Origin: Oryzibacter oryziterrae
Lineage (GTDB): Bacteria > Pseudomonadota > Alphaproteobacteria > Rhizobiales > Pleomorphomonadaceae
Assembly: GCF_021864535.1 (NCBI RefSeq)
Contig: NZ_JAKJIC010000012.1
Location: 91,463-155,462, forward strand
DNA length: 64,000 nucleotides
Direction: 5' to 3'
Under the pieces are notes generated by a model, which was not told the origin of the DNA, made no database searches, and was given only the letters and a program-made list of their open reading frames with translations. Shown here piece by piece: positions 42,665 to 51,048 of this stretch. Made by a program: the position numbers and the translations under genes. Within the stretch, counting starts at the first letter, position 1. Each line of letters starts with the position of its first letter.

Positions 42665-43144
42665 CTAGCTGACCGCTGGCTTGGCTGTTTTGAGAAGTTC
42701 GTGCCCAACTGATAATTCTGAATCAGCCCTGACTACAAAAAAGCGCGGGCTTTCAGCGCGAGCAAAGGTTAAGCGCCCGCGAGTACCTATCTCACCCCTC
42801 GGCTGCAGGAATTCACATCTCAATAGATAGGCACCACCCTTCAAAGGCACGGGCGTCGTCTCTATTATACTTCCAACTTCAACGCCTCCATTTGGAGGGA
42901 CATCAAATGGCACCTCTATTGCATGTACCGCTTCCGGCATTGGGTGCGGAAGTTGATCGCAAACAAGGACATCAATGATATGTTCGCCAGACTCCGCGAT
43001 TGTGCGAAATGAAACACTCCCGGGACGCCACGAAAATCCCTGTAAAGCATGCCGCTCTGTCCAGTCATTGAAAGGATTTTCGATATTTTTCGCAAATATT
43101 GCAAGCTGACTATGTGAAACTATTGTTCTAATTTCACAATGCAT
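42665..43144 (-). CDS. ComJ-like protein (Nin-type nuclease inhibitor family), orphan
   Basis: A 159-residue protein from the ATG at 43144. SHSQLAIFAKNIENPFNDWTERHALQGFSWRPGSVSFRT and VPFDVPPNGGVEVGSI resemble the competence protein ComJ/Nin family, whose founder inhibits the DNA-entry nuclease NucA in Bacillus. In other bacteria such proteins often serve as immunity proteins for secreted nuclease toxins. No nuclease gene lies beside it here, so it looks orphaned. The region is AT-richer than its surroundings and follows a toxin-antitoxin pair, as expected of acquired DNA. Confidence 0.68.
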   Translation of the reverse strand: MHCEIRTIVSHSQLAIFAKNIENPFNDWTERHALQGFSWRPGSVSFRTIAESGEHIIDVLVCDQLPHPMPEAVHAIEVPFDVPPNGGVEVGSIIETTPVPLKGGAYLLRCEFLQPRGEIGTRGRLTFARAESPRFFVVRADSELSVGHELLKTAKPAVS

Positions 43145-43254
43145 TTTTCCGCCCCCCCGATTTTGTCCTGGGTGCAAGAGCCATCGAACAACTCACAACA
43201 CGTGCTTCCTATGCGCGCACCAACCAACATACTGCGTCTCTTGTGGAGTCCCCC

Positions 43255-44058
43255 TCACCCCGGCGCGGGGAACAGCGCATCCGTGTATCCCGCGAAGCGG
43301 TAGGCGGTGAGGCCGATCCATTCCTTGATGGCGAGGTCGGTGAGGAAGAGGCCGTCGCTGGCGAACTGGGCTTCGAGGAGGCGGGGGTGGGGTTCGACGC
43401 GGTAGTCGACCGGCCAGGCGGTGAGGCCGTTCCAGCCGGCGGCGCGGAAGGTGCCCATGGCGCGCGGCATGTGGAAGGCGGAGGTTACGAGGATCCAGCT
43501 GTCGGTGGCCTGCGGCTGGACCACGTCGAGCGTGAAGGCGGCGTTCTCGCGGGTGTTGCGCGAGCGCTTCTCGAGGGTGATCCGCTCGGGGGCGATGCCG
43601 AAATCGATCAAGACCTGGCGGGCGAACTCGGCCTCGGGCGTGTCGGTGCTGTCGACGAAGGTGGCGGAGCCGCCGGTGAAGATGACGCGGGCGGCGGGGT
43701 AGCGGCGCGCCAGCGCGGCGGCCTCGATCAGGCGCTCGGCACCGTCGACGAACTCAGGCGCGCCCCGCTCGGTTGAGAGGTGCGTGTCGATGATGCCGCC
43801 GAGGACGATGATGCCTGTGGGGTTGAGGCTCTCGGGATGGGCGGGCGCGGAGAAGCGCTGCTCCAGCGGATACATCAGCAGGGACGGCAGGCAGCTCCAG
43901 GCGCTGGCGGCCATCAACAACAAGGCAATGACGACGAACTGGTTGCCACGGCGGACGTGATTGAGGCCGCGCAGCAGGAGACCGGCGAAGATCAGCAGGA
44001 TGAAGGCGTTGGACGGGCGGATCAGCATGAAGCCGAGCTTGGAGAGCGCGTAGAACAT
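43255..44058 (-). CDS. YdcF/ElyC family (DUF218) membrane protein
   Basis: A 267-residue protein from the ATG at 44058. Two N-terminal membrane segments (FILLIFAGLLLRGL and FVVIALLLMAASAW) precede a DUF218 domain with PTGIIVLGGIID, ARVIFTGGSATF, LEKRSRNTRENAAFT and WILVTSAFHMPRAMGTF. The family includes ElyC, linked to envelope polymer precursor metabolism in E. coli, and SanA-like proteins. It probably acts at the cytoplasmic membrane on a nucleotide- or lipid-linked substrate; the specific role is unknown. Confidence 0.9.
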   Translation of the reverse strand: MFYALSKLGFMLIRPSNAFILLIFAGLLLRGLNHVRRGNQFVVIALLLMAASAWSCLPSLLMYPLEQRFSAPAHPESLNPTGIIVLGGIIDTHLSTERGAPEFVDGAERLIEAAALARRYPAARVIFTGGSATFVDSTDTPEAEFARQVLIDFGIAPERITLEKRSRNTRENAAFTLDVVQPQATDSWILVTSAFHMPRAMGTFRAAGWNGLTAWPVDYRVEPHPRLLEAQFASDGLFLTDLAIKEWIGLTAYRFAGYTDALFPAPG

Positions 44059-44211
44059 GCCGGTTCGCCTCCCCTTCCCCGCTGATCCCATCAACCAATC
44101 GCAGCAGATGCTGCCGCATCAGCGCGTTGAAGTCACCCGGAAATTCGTCGCTGTCCCCGCCACTCAAGGCGAATGATGTGCCGGATGCGCCGAACGGGCC
44201 GGCTCACGCCC

Positions 44212-44553
44212 TCATTCGGGAGACAGCACCGAGCCGGGCACGTCGCCGACGGCGCCCTTGTAGGAAATCTCGCACCAGCGCTGGTCGAGCAGCTTCAACT
44301 GGCTGGCCTTGCTGCCGAACTGCCAGGAGCCGAAGGGAATCTCGTCGCGGCACCAGCGCAGGATGATGCCGGTGGCGCCGCCGGGCAGCGTGCCCTTGCG
44401 AGCCGCCTTCTCGCTCATGTCGGCATAGAGCGGCGTGTCCTTGCCGGCGCGGACCTTGTAGGTCATGTCATAGGGACTGGCGGATTGGGCCAGCGCGCTC
44501 CCGCAAACCATCATGGAGCACAGGCAAGCCGCAACGATCTTCAAGCCCCGCAT
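44212..44553 (-). CDS. Small exported SH3-like domain protein
   Basis: A 113-residue protein. The ATG at 44553 follows GGGGGAGATTGGG and gives a signal peptide MRGLKIVAACLCSMMVCGSALA. The mature part, YKVRAGKDTPLYADMSEKAARKGTLPGGATGIILRWCRDEIPFG and RWCEISYKGAVGDVPGSVLSPE, follows the bacterial SH3 pattern (DTPLYA.., W/G-rich end). It has two Cys that may pair. Such proteins bind peptidoglycan or partner proteins in the periplasm. Upstream frame extension to 44739 is not supported. Confidence 0.78.
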   Translation of the reverse strand: MRGLKIVAACLCSMMVCGSALAQSASPYDMTYKVRAGKDTPLYADMSEKAARKGTLPGGATGIILRWCRDEIPFGSWQFGSKASQLKLLDQRWCEISYKGAVGDVPGSVLSPE

Positions 44554-44660
44554 CCCAATCTCCCCCGAAACGGTTTCGGACGTGTCACGTTCCTCGTCAA
44601 CCATAACACGAAGCCCGGCACGCTGAAACGCACCGGGCCCTCTCTTCGTGATCAACCGGA

Positions 44661-45287
44661 TCAGCCGGTGATGTCGGTCGCGTTGTGGATGACCTTGCCG
44701 ACCAAGCCGTATTCGATGCCTTCCTCGGCGCTCATCCAATAGTCGCGATCGGTGTCCTTCTCGATCTTCTCGATGCTCTGGCCGGTGGCCACGGAGAAGA
44801 TCTTGTTGAGACGGTCGCGCATCTTGATGATCTCGCGGGCCTGGATCTCGATGTCGGTGGCCATGCCGCCGGCGCCACCGGACGGTTGATGCAGCAGGAA
44901 GCGGGTGTTCGGCGTGCAGAAGCGGCGCTCCTTGGGCACGGACACGTAGATCAGCGCGCCGGCGCTCGCCACCCAGCCGGTGCCGATGATGTTCACCGGA
45001 GCGGGGACGAAGCGGATCATGTCGTGGATCATGTCGCCCGACTCGACGTGGCCGCCGGGGGACGAGACGATGACGGTGATCGGCTCCTCATTGCTGGCCT
45101 CGGCCAAGGCCAGAAGGCGCGACGTCACCTCCTTGGCCATCTCCTGGCTGACCTGACCGGTGATGAGAACGGTGCGGGACTTGAAGAGATACTTGTCCAC
45201 CTGCGGCGCGCCGGCAGCTTCCTTGCCCTTTTCGTCCTTCTCGTCCTCGTCGTCGAGACGAGCATATGCCTGACCCTTGGAAATCAT
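44661..45287 (-). CDS. ClpP-type serine protease, variant form
   Basis: A 208-residue ClpP-family protease from the ATG at 45287. The catalytic Ser is in [17 protein letters not shown], His in [14 protein letters not shown] and Asp in [23 protein letters not shown]. The nucleophile context (VASAG instead of the canonical MAASMG) and the charged N-terminus ([15 protein letters not shown]) set it apart from the housekeeping ClpP. No clpX lies adjacent. It may be a second ClpP paralogue, as many alphaproteobacteria have, forming mixed or separate rings with Clp ATPases. Confidence 0.9.
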   Translation of the reverse strand: MISKGQAYARLDDEDEKDEKGKEAAGAPQVDKYLFKSRTVLITGQVSQEMAKEVTSRLLALAEASNEEPITVIVSSPGGHVESGDMIHDMIRFVPAPVNIIGTGWVASAGALIYVSVPKERRFCTPNTRFLLHQPSGGAGGMATDIEIQAREIIKMRDRLNKIFSVATGQSIEKIEKDTDRDYWMSAEEGIEYGLVGKVIHNATDITG

Positions 45288-45488
45288 GGGGACCTTCTTC
45301 GACGTTCGGCCCCCGGCAAGGCGCCGGGAACCCGTTGGATGCAAATCACTCTGGCGCTATTGGTAGCGCATCCGAGACGCCGACCGCAACCCGCCCCGTG
45401 CGACAGGGTGAACGGGAAACGACCGTAAGCCTGCGCACTCCGGCGGGAGCGCGCGCGGCGGTCGCGGGCAGGATCGGCGCGGCCCGGA

Positions 45489-45986
45489 TCATTCCTGCAG
45501 ATAGGAAAGGAATCCCTCGAGTGTAAGGGCGCGATGGCCGGTTTCGCGCTGATAGCAGGCGGTCGCGGCCGGGCCGGCACCGGTGCCGCCATCCCAGAAG
45601 GAGGCTTCCATCTCGCAGGTCTGGTCGCGCAGAGCGATCCAGGCCTTCTGCTGGGCCTTGAGCGTCGCCTTGCGGTCGTCGTCCAGCTTGCCCATCAGCT
45701 GCTTGTAGGCGGCGTTGAGGCGGTCGTCCCAGATGGTGGCTTCCTTGTCGGAGCAGGCTTCCATCATGGGCGTGCTGTCGTTGCCGTCTTCCTGCAGGCA
45801 GGGGTCGGCGACCGTACCGATGCAGCGATCAAGGGAGTAGCCGCTTTCGGACGAGGACTGGATGCAATCCTCGATGGCCTGGCGGTCAGCCTTGGTGGGC
45901 GTGGCCGGATTGTCTTCCTGCGCAAAAGACGGAGCGCAGGAAATGAGGAGACCGCCGAAAAGAACGGCAGCGAACATCGACTTCAT
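45489..45986 (-). CDS. LprI-like lysozyme-inhibitor family protein (DUF1311), copy 1
   Basis: A 165-residue exported protein with signal MKSMFAAVLFGGLLISCAPSFA. The mature part has the DUF1311/LprI pattern: C-containing helices, CSDKEATIWDDRLNAAYKQLMGKL, LKAQQKAWIALRDQTCEMEASFW and a final YQRETGHRALTLEGFL. Eight Cys can form several disulfides. Mycobacterial LprI inhibits lysozyme. The tandem paralogue at 46062-46559 and a GH25 lysozyme at 46683 lie next to it, which suggests regulation of, or protection from, muramidase activity. Confidence 0.85.
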   Translation of the reverse strand: MKSMFAAVLFGGLLISCAPSFAQEDNPATPTKADRQAIEDCIQSSSESGYSLDRCIGTVADPCLQEDGNDSTPMMEACSDKEATIWDDRLNAAYKQLMGKLDDDRKATLKAQQKAWIALRDQTCEMEASFWDGGTGAGPAATACYQRETGHRALTLEGFLSYLQE

Positions 45987-46061
45987 GAAATTCCTCCCAG
46001 GAACAAACAGAACCGGTGGCCGACCCTATCGAAGAAAGTCAGCCGGAGCTAGCGGTTGCGA

Positions 46062-46559
46062 TCAGCGGCGCTCGAAAGCGGCCCATCCCCAAAGGGTGAC
46101 GGCGCGATAGGCGGTCTCGTACAGGGTGCATCTGGTATAGGCGGTGTTGCCCATGGGCGCCCCCTCCCAGGAGGCATGTTCCCAATCGCAGGTCATGTCA
46201 CGCGTCTTGATCCAGGACTGCTGCACGGCCTTGAGCTGCTTCTTGAGATCGCCCTGGGAGGCCTCCATCACGGACTTGTATTTGGCGTTGAGCAACTCGT
46301 CCCAGACCACGCGTTCGCGCTCGAGGCACTCGAAGACCGGTTCGTCGCCATCCTCCGTGTTGGCGGCGAGGCAGGCGTCGGAGATCTTGCCGATGCAGCC
46401 GGTGGGGGCGCGGTGGTTGCTCCAGCTCTCGTCGAGGCAGGCGGCGATGACCTTGCGGTCGGCATCGGTCGGCTTGCGATCGCCATTGTCCTGAGCGTGA
46501 CCTTGCGAGCTGACCAGCGGCAGGCCAGCGAGAAGCGACGCGAAAATGATGGTCTTCAT
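46062..46559 (-). CDS. LprI-like lysozyme-inhibitor family protein (DUF1311), copy 2
   Basis: A 165-residue paralogue of the next gene, same length, with signal MKTIIFASLLAGLPLVSS and mature DUF1311 blocks ECLERERVVWDELLNAKYKSVM, LKAVQQSWIKTRDMTCDWEHASW and a Tyr-rich CTLYETAYRAVTLWGW end. It keeps the Cys spacing of copy 1 (ACLDES, GCIGKISDACL, ECLER, TCDW, RCTLYE). Separated from copy 1 by 75 bases, and by 123 bases from the GH25 lysozyme gene upstream; all three are on the minus strand and may be co-transcribed. Confidence 0.85.
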   Translation of the reverse strand: MKTIIFASLLAGLPLVSSQGHAQDNGDRKPTDADRKVIAACLDESWSNHRAPTGCIGKISDACLAANTEDGDEPVFECLERERVVWDELLNAKYKSVMEASQGDLKKQLKAVQQSWIKTRDMTCDWEHASWEGAPMGNTAYTRCTLYETAYRAVTLWGWAAFERR

Positions 46560-46682
46560 GAAAATCTCCGGGCGTAATGAGGCAACGGCTCACTCTTAGC
46601 CCGGAAGAGGTCTCGGTGGGTCGATGCAGGCAAGTTTTGTCGTCGGCTTGCCTGCAGCCCGGTGCCGGACGATGTCGTTCCG

Positions 46683-47573
46683 TCAGTCGTCGTTGATGGC
46701 CAGCTGACCGGCGAGGAACTGTTCCCACTCGCTCTCGGAGCCGTAGAAGACGTTCCGGTCGACGCGACCGCGGATGCCGGGAACGCGGCCGTTCTCGGTG
46801 TGCTGCCAGAACTGCCACTTGAGATTCGGCGCGCGGTAATAGGGATGGCCCTTGTAGGAGGCGATCCAGATCAGGTGGTTGGGGAAGGCCCCGGCCAGGC
46901 GCTCACGGTAGAAGGCGATCGAAGTGTAGATCACCGGCCGCTTGCCGTAGAAGCGTTCGATGTCGGTGAGCCACTGATTGAGCTCGGGCAGCAGTTCGGC
47001 GCGCGAGGGGCGCTTGGGACAGGTCTTGGAGGCGGTCCACTCAAGGTCGAGCACCGGCGGCAGCGCCGTCGCGTCATAGGGCACATGCTGGATGAACCAG
47101 GCGACCTGTTCGGAGGCCGGGCGGCAGAAGTACCACATGTGATAGGCGCCGCGGGCGACACCGGCGGCGGCCGAGCCATACCAGTTCTCGGGGAATTTCT
47201 CGTCGCTCCAGTCGCCGCCTTCCGTCGCCTTGATCCAGGCGAAGGCGGTGTTGGAAGCGCGCACGGCATTCCAGTTGATGTCTTCCTGGAAATAGGAGAC
47301 GTCGATGCCCTTGACCGGGAAGTCTTCGGGTCCGGGCGGCTCATAGTCGAAGAAGGCACAGGAGGCCATGCCAATGGCCACGCCGCCTAAAGCCAGGGGA
47401 TTGACCAGACGCGCGGCGATCATCAGCAGGCGGTCGAAACGCCCGACGCTTTCGATTTTCCTGGAGATGGGCACCTTGCGGCGCCGGACATTTCCCTTGC
47501 GAAGCGACTTGCGACCAAACTTGCCGACGAGCGGCCAGCCGGCCACGAAACTTTTCAGCTTACCAAGATCCAT
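46683..47573 (-). CDS. GH25 family lysozyme
   Basis: A 296-residue protein from the ATG at 47573; sequence before it is shadow of mgtE. The N-terminus is basic (GRKSLRKGNVRRRKVPISRK) with a later hydrophobic stretch (NPLALGGVAIGMASCAFFDYEPP) containing a possible lipobox-like Cys, so it may be membrane-tethered. The GH25 domain has the catalytic acids in KGIDVSYFQEDINW (Asp), WIKATEGGDW (Glu) and PPVLDLEW (Asp-x-Glu), ending WQFWQHTENGRVPGIRGRVDRNVFYG. It cuts the MurNAc-GlcNAc bond of peptidoglycan. It overlaps the mgtE end by 19 bases. Confidence 0.9.
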   Translation of the reverse strand: MDLGKLKSFVAGWPLVGKFGRKSLRKGNVRRRKVPISRKIESVGRFDRLLMIAARLVNPLALGGVAIGMASCAFFDYEPPGPEDFPVKGIDVSYFQEDINWNAVRASNTAFAWIKATEGGDWSDEKFPENWYGSAAAGVARGAYHMWYFCRPASEQVAWFIQHVPYDATALPPVLDLEWTASKTCPKRPSRAELLPELNQWLTDIERFYGKRPVIYTSIAFYRERLAGAFPNHLIWIASYKGHPYYRAPNLKWQFWQHTENGRVPGIRGRVDRNVFYGSESEWEQFLAGQLAINDD

Positions 47574-48964
47574 GTTGCGAGACCGAGAAACGAAGCATAC
47601 CCAACGACGTCCGTCACGGTGGTCACAAAGGCCCCCGACGCCACGGCCGGATCGATGTTCAGGCGGTCCATTCCAAGCGGGATGAGCATCCCGCCCAAAG
47701 CTGCGGCGACCATGTTGATGATCATTGCCGCACCGAAGACGACACCAAGCATGGCGTCGTGGAACCAAACGCCCGCGATCGTTCCGACCATAAGCGCGAA
47801 AGTCATACCATTTAGTAAACCAACACTTAATTCGCGGCCGAAAATGCGCCAGACGTTGTTGGCGTCCAGATCGCGCGTGGCGATGGCGCGCACGGTCACC
47901 GTCATGGTCTGCGTGGCGGCGTTACCGCCCTGCGAGGCGACGATGGGCATCAGAACGGCCAGTGCCACCATCTTCTGGATGGACCCGTCGAATTCGCCGA
48001 TGACCGCGGAGGCGAGGAAGGCCGTGGCGAGGTTGATCACCAGCCAGACCCAGCGGGTGCGCAGGGTGTAGAAGACGCTGTCCGAAATCTCTTCGTCGCC
48101 GACGCCGGCGAGTGCGCGGATGTCTTCTTCCACTTCCTGCTGGATGACGTCGACGATGTCGTCGACCATGAGCACGCCGACCAGCCGCTCGGCCTCGTCG
48201 ACGACGGCGACGGAAACGAGATTGTAGCGCTCGAAGAAGCGGGCGACTTCCTCCTGGTCCTCGGTGACGAGAACGCGCTGGCGATCGTCGTTGAAGACCT
48301 CGGAAATCTTGGTGTGACGCGGCGCGCGCAACAGCCGGTTCAGCGCCACGGCGCCGAGGAAGCGGAAGCCCGGATCGGTGACGAAGATCTCGTAGAACTC
48401 TTCGGGCAGATTGGACTGGTCGCGCAGATAGTCGATGGTCTGCCCCACCGTCCAGAAGGGCGGCACGGCGATGAAATCGGTCTGCATGCGCCGGCCGGCG
48501 CTTTCTTCGGGATAGTCGAGGCTGCGCTGCAGCGCGACGCGATCCATGAAGGGCAGCTTGGCGAGAATCTCCTCCTGATCCTCGTCGTCGAGGTCTTCGA
48601 GAAGATAGACGGCGTCGTCGGAGTCCATCTCGCGGACGCCTTCGGCGACCGCGTCGGCGGGCAGTTCCTCGAGCAGCTGGACGCGGACGGTTTCATCCAC
48701 CTCGGTCAGGGCCGTGAAGTCGAACTCCTTGCCGAGCAGCTGGATGAAGGTGGCGCGCTCGTCCGGCGCCAGCGCCTCGATGAGATCACCGACGTCGGCC
48801 TCGTGCAGATCGCCGGCCAGCTCGCAGGTACGGCGGGCGTCGGCGGCCTCGATGGCACGCGTGAGCTCGTCCAGGAAGAGGCTGTTGAGATCGCCCTCCT
48901 CGTCCCTGAGTGCCGGAAGCGGCAATTCGAGGTTCATCGGCGCGTTGGGCTCGGTTTGGGCCAT
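47555..48964 (-). CDS. mgtE: MgtE magnesium transporter
   Basis: A 469-residue protein with the full MgtE layout: N-terminal superhelical domain (LAGDLHEADVGDLIEALAPDERATFIQLL and DSDDAVYLLEDLDDEDQEEIL), two CBS domains (about 150-275: FVTDPGFRFLGAVALNRLL, VSVAVVDEAERLVGVLMVDDIVDVIQQE) and a C-terminal membrane domain with five segments. The pore region shows PIVASQGGNAATQTMTVTVRA and a final SGAFVTTVTDVVGYASFLGLATWIL. It moves Mg2+ inward, gated by cytoplasmic Mg2+ bound between N and CBS domains. No upstream riboswitch was recognised. Confidence 0.95.
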   Translation of the reverse strand: MAQTEPNAPMNLELPLPALRDEEGDLNSLFLDELTRAIEAADARRTCELAGDLHEADVGDLIEALAPDERATFIQLLGKEFDFTALTEVDETVRVQLLEELPADAVAEGVREMDSDDAVYLLEDLDDEDQEEILAKLPFMDRVALQRSLDYPEESAGRRMQTDFIAVPPFWTVGQTIDYLRDQSNLPEEFYEIFVTDPGFRFLGAVALNRLLRAPRHTKISEVFNDDRQRVLVTEDQEEVARFFERYNLVSVAVVDEAERLVGVLMVDDIVDVIQQEVEEDIRALAGVGDEEISDSVFYTLRTRWVWLVINLATAFLASAVIGEFDGSIQKMVALAVLMPIVASQGGNAATQTMTVTVRAIATRDLDANNVWRIFGRELSVGLLNGMTFALMVGTIAGVWFHDAMLGVVFGAAMIINMVAAALGGMLIPLGMDRLNIDPAVASGAFVTTVTDVVGYASFLGLATWILVS

Positions 48965-49266
48965 GGCGCGTCTCCCGCTGGTTCGTGTCGGCGATCAGGA
49001 TGAAATGCTAGGCGAAATCGGTGCGAAGCAGCGACATCTCCAGGGCGAGTAAAATAGGCAAATTGTGGCAAGGCAAGGGAGAATATCGGTTTTCTCACAG
49101 AGGGCGACAATCCGTCTTGGCCCGCAACTTGCCGTGTGGCGCCGGGACAGTGGACGCCCTTTTACGACTAAAGTCGCAAGGGGAAACGCTTGCGATAAAA
49201 TCCTTATTTCACAAGGCGTTACACGAGCGTTTCGCCTGACCGCCAAAGTCGGGGCCAGCGCATTTC

Positions 49267-49315
49267 GTCCGGACTTCCAGACGCTGCAGGATGGCGTTTG
49301 TCCGGATTTCCGGAC
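49267..49315. promoter_or_regulatory. Two 16-base dyads, candidate DctD-like enhancer sites
   Basis: GTCCGGATTTCCGGAC (49300-49315) is a perfect inverted repeat; GTCCGGACTTCCAGAC (49267-49282) differs at three positions. Their centres are 33 bases apart, three helical turns, so both face the same side of the helix. They lie 63-126 bases upstream of a sigma-54 promoter, where enhancer-binding proteins normally sit. The rest of the 607-base interval 48965-49571 holds no supported gene. Confidence 0.7.
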
Positions 49316-49377
49316 GACCAGATGCGAGCCGGGGAAAATTAAAACGATAAAACAAGGCGTTAGCGAAAGATTAAAAC

Positions 49378-49392
49378 TGGCACGATCCATGC
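49378..49392 (+). promoter_or_regulatory. Sigma-54 (RpoN) promoter of the 2-hydroxycarboxylate transporter gene
   Basis: TGGCACGATCCATGC matches the consensus TGGCACG-N4-TTGC with a single change, with GG at 49379-49380 and GC at 49391-49392 exactly ten bases apart. The expected start point is near 49404, leaving a leader of about 170 bases before the ATG at 49572. A NtrC-family activator is encoded downstream. Confidence 0.8.
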
Positions 49393-49571
49393 GGAAGCAA
49401 ATGGCAGCGAACGGGCTGCCCTTTCTGACGGGAGGGGCGGACGGAGACCCGGTCGCAAAGGATGCCAGTTGCGCACAGAAGAACTCAAGTCGCCCGACCC
49501 GGTTCTCGGCAAGCGCAGCAGCAAGGGACGAAACGTTTGAAACGGCCGTTGCGCCGCCCGGAGGAAAGACC

Positions 49572-50903
49572 ATGACGGACATTCCACAGTCGCCAACCCA
49601 GGTACAACTCGGCGGGGGTAACCTCCTGTCGTCCATCTTCAACTACAAGGTCGGCCCGGTGCCGCTGCCGATCTACGCGGCCATCGCCGCCGTGGTGTTC
49701 GGCGCCTCGGTGGTCGGCAAGCTGCCGGCCGACATGATCGGCGGCTTTGCGGCCATCATGGTGCTTGGCTTCCTGCTGGGTGAAATCGGCGCGCGGGTTC
49801 CGGTGCTCAAGAATATCGGCGGCTCGGCCATTCTGTGCCTGTTCGTCCCCTCGGCCATGCTGGGCTACCAGATCATGAACCAGCCGACGACGGACGCCAT
49901 CAAGGCGGTGATGAAGACGTCGAACTTCCTCTATCTCTACATCGCCTGTCTGGTGACCGGCTCGATGCTGGGCATGAACCGGCGCGTGCTGATCCAGGGC
50001 TTCCTGCGCATGTTCGTGCCGCTGGCCATCGGCACGCTGGCCGCCGTCGCTGCCGGCTCGCTCGCCGGTCTCGTCTTCGGCTATGATATGAAGCACACGT
50101 TCTTCTACATCGTGATGCCGATCATTGCCGGTGGCATCGGCGAAGGCATCCTGCCGCTCTCGCTCGCCTATGCCGAGATCCTGACGTCCGAACAGGCTGC
50201 GATGATCGCCCAGCTGATCCCGGCCGCGCTGATCGGCAATGTGGTCGCCATCGTCACCGCCGGCGTGCTCAAGCGCTATGGCGAAAAGCACCCGCAGTAT
50301 TCGGGTCAAGGCCTGCTGGTCCGCTCGGGCGACGACAATGAACTGCTCAAGGAAATGACCGCCGAAAAGCCGCTCGACCTGTCGCTGATGGGCGCCGGCC
50401 TGCTGATGGCCTGCACCATGTTCATCCTGGGCAGCTTCCTGTCGCCCTTCATCGGCATTCCCGGCCCGATCATCATGATCCTCGGCGCCGCGCTGCTGAA
50501 GGTGTCCAAGCTGATCCCGGCCCGCATGGAGACCGGTGCGCACCAGATGTACAAGTTCATGACCACCAACATGACCTTCCCGCTGCTGGTTGGCCTGGGC
50601 GTGCTCTATGTTCCCTGGAACGACCTGATCGCCGCCTTCACCCCGGCCTACTTCGTCATCTGCACGGTGACCGTGCTGGCGATGGTCTCCTCGGGCTGGT
50701 TCATCGGCAAGGTTCTGAAGATGTACGAGGTGGAAGCGGCCATCGTGACGGCCTGCCACTCGGGTCTTGGCGGCACCGGCGACGTGGCCATCCTGTCGGC
50801 CTGCAACCGCATGGGCCTGATGCCCTTCGCGCAGATCTCGACCCGTATCGGCGGCGCGACCATGGTGGTGCTGGCAGTGTTCCTGATGAAGATGTTCCAC
50901 TGA
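49572..50903 (+). CDS. 2-hydroxycarboxylate transporter (2HCT family, CitS/MaeN-like)
   Basis: A 443-residue secondary transporter. The ATG at 49572 follows GGAGGAAAGACC; the open frame upstream to 49065 is leader. It has about eleven membrane segments and the two re-entrant-loop motifs of the family, PIIAGGIGEGILPLSLAYA and CHSGLGGTGDVAILSACNRMGLMPFAQ, containing the GGxG pairs and the Arg late in the protein (FAQISTRIGG) that binds substrate carboxylate. 2HCT proteins take up citrate, malate or lactate with Na+ or H+. The flanking sigma-54 promoter and the DctB/DctD-like genes point to induction by its own substrate. Confidence 0.93.
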   Translation: MTDIPQSPTQVQLGGGNLLSSIFNYKVGPVPLPIYAAIAAVVFGASVVGKLPADMIGGFAAIMVLGFLLGEIGARVPVLKNIGGSAILCLFVPSAMLGYQIMNQPTTDAIKAVMKTSNFLYLYIACLVTGSMLGMNRRVLIQGFLRMFVPLAIGTLAAVAAGSLAGLVFGYDMKHTFFYIVMPIIAGGIGEGILPLSLAYAEILTSEQAAMIAQLIPAALIGNVVAIVTAGVLKRYGEKHPQYSGQGLLVRSGDDNELLKEMTAEKPLDLSLMGAGLLMACTMFILGSFLSPFIGIPGPIIMILGAALLKVSKLIPARMETGAHQMYKFMTTNMTFPLLVGLGVLYVPWNDLIAAFTPAYFVICTVTVLAMVSSGWFIGKVLKMYEVEAAIVTACHSGLGGTGDVAILSACNRMGLMPFAQISTRIGGATMVVLAVFLMKMFH

Positions 50904-51048
50904 TAGCATTGATCCTGCGAGACAACGAGCCGAGGCAGCCCCCTGCCCCGGCTCGACGCCTATCGGACGGGCGGATTGACTTCGCACAGCACGTCGGCCC
51001 GCAAAATGGATATAGTGCGCTTCAGAAGCTGCCAGACCCGAGGCAAAG

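Noticed and set aside
49065..49571. N-terminal extension of the 2-hydroxycarboxylate transporter by 169 codons
   Set aside because: The extension contains the sigma-54 promoter and dyads, is not membrane-protein-like, and the ATG at 49572 has an ideal Shine-Dalgarno.
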